Positions 5,141 to 5,202 of a DNA stretch of 5,202 nt are shown one piece after another. The notes below the pieces were generated by a model. The model saw only the letters and a program-made list of their open reading frames with translations. It was not told where the DNA came from and did no database searches. The position numbers and the translations under genes were made by a program. Positions within the stretch are counted from its first letter, which is position 1; every line of letters begins with the position of its first letter. The stretch is taken from positions 1 to 5,202 of the forward strand of contig URRG01000196.1 in assembly GCA_900550095.1 (NCBI GenBank), given 5' to 3'. Source of the DNA: an uncultured Oscillospiraceae bacterium. Lineage in GTDB: Bacteria; Bacillota; Clostridia; Oscillospirales; Acutalibacteraceae.

Positions 5141-5170
5141 AAAGGATCCCGGCGGCCGCCGGGATCCTTT
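5141..5170. terminator. Strong palindromic terminator, possibly bidirectional
   Basis: The 30 bases are a perfect palindrome: AAAGGATCCCGGCGG (5141-5155) followed by its exact reverse complement (5156-5170). In RNA this gives a stem of about 13 pairs with a tight GC loop. On the plus strand the stem runs into five T's (5168-5172), the standard form of an intrinsic terminator. On the minus strand the A's at 5141-5143 give a shorter U-run, so it could also stop transcription from the right. It is the second terminator after the membrane-protein gene. Confidence 0.85.
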
Positions 5171-5176
5171 TTCATA

Positions 5177-5202
5177 CTAGCCGTAGAACTGCAGACGGAG
5201 GG
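5177..5202 (-). CDS. Possible C-terminus of a convergent gene (runs off right edge)
   Basis: On the minus strand the frame ending in TAG at 5179-5177 reads LRLQFYG before the stop and is open to the edge. A gene ending here would face the membrane-protein gene across the symmetric palindrome, which would then serve both. Only seven complete codons are visible, so this is a guess from context. The alternative is a plus-strand gene starting beyond the edge, with CGGAGGG at 5196-5202 as its ribosome site. Confidence 0.22.

Noticed and set aside
5144..5167. GGATCC-GCGGCCGC-GGATCC arrangement that resembles a BamHI/NotI cloning linker
   Set aside because: The restriction sites follow from a GC-rich palindrome. 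The A-stem-T layout after a gene is that of a natural terminator, and the flanks show no vector sequence.

Overview
The window looks like GC-rich chromosomal DNA from a low-abundance-of-AT member of the Clostridia, most likely a Lachnospiraceae- or Oscillospiraceae-type gut anaerobe. This is inferred from strong AAGGAGG-type ribosome binding sites, consensus TTGACA/TATNNT promoters, the style of the long-form phosphoglucomutase, and codon use that mixes CGG/AGG/AAG with many GC-ending codons. No sequence search was run, so the taxonomic call is soft. I saw no mobile elements, CRISPR arrays, tRNA or rRNA genes.

Left part (1-1818, minus strand): a co-directional cluster of three uncharacterised genes read right to left. 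They are a 57-residue charged helical protein (1818-1645), a 263-residue protein with helical ends and a Leu/Ser/Gly repeat core (1470-679), and a protein with a helical N-terminus followed by a Gly/Pro/Ser-rich stretch that runs off the left edge (282 to <1). Each has its own good Shine-Dalgarno. The first two share a short LSxPxAxE motif. A 396-base gap between the second and third gene (283-678) holds no gene I can defend, although two overlapping frames are open there. A divergent intergenic region (1819-2075) holds a possible minus-strand promoter, an 8-bp inverted repeat in the leader, and a GC-rich hairpin ahead of the first plus-strand gene.

Middle (2076-4386, plus strand): a YfcE/MJ0936-type metallophosphoesterase with a GTG start and all expected metal ligands, followed by a full-length phosphoglucomutase/phosphomannomutase with its own near-consensus extended -10 promoter. 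The phosphomutase interconverts hexose 6- and 1-phosphates at the branch to nucleotide sugars, glycogen and envelope polymers. The two genes have no visible functional link.

Right part (4387-5202): a monocistronic gene for a small multi-spanning membrane protein with a 38-residue Pro/Gln tail. It has its own TTGACA-N17-TACACT promoter and is followed by two terminators, the second a perfect 30-bp palindrome. The last 26 bases may hold the C-terminus of a convergent minus-strand gene.
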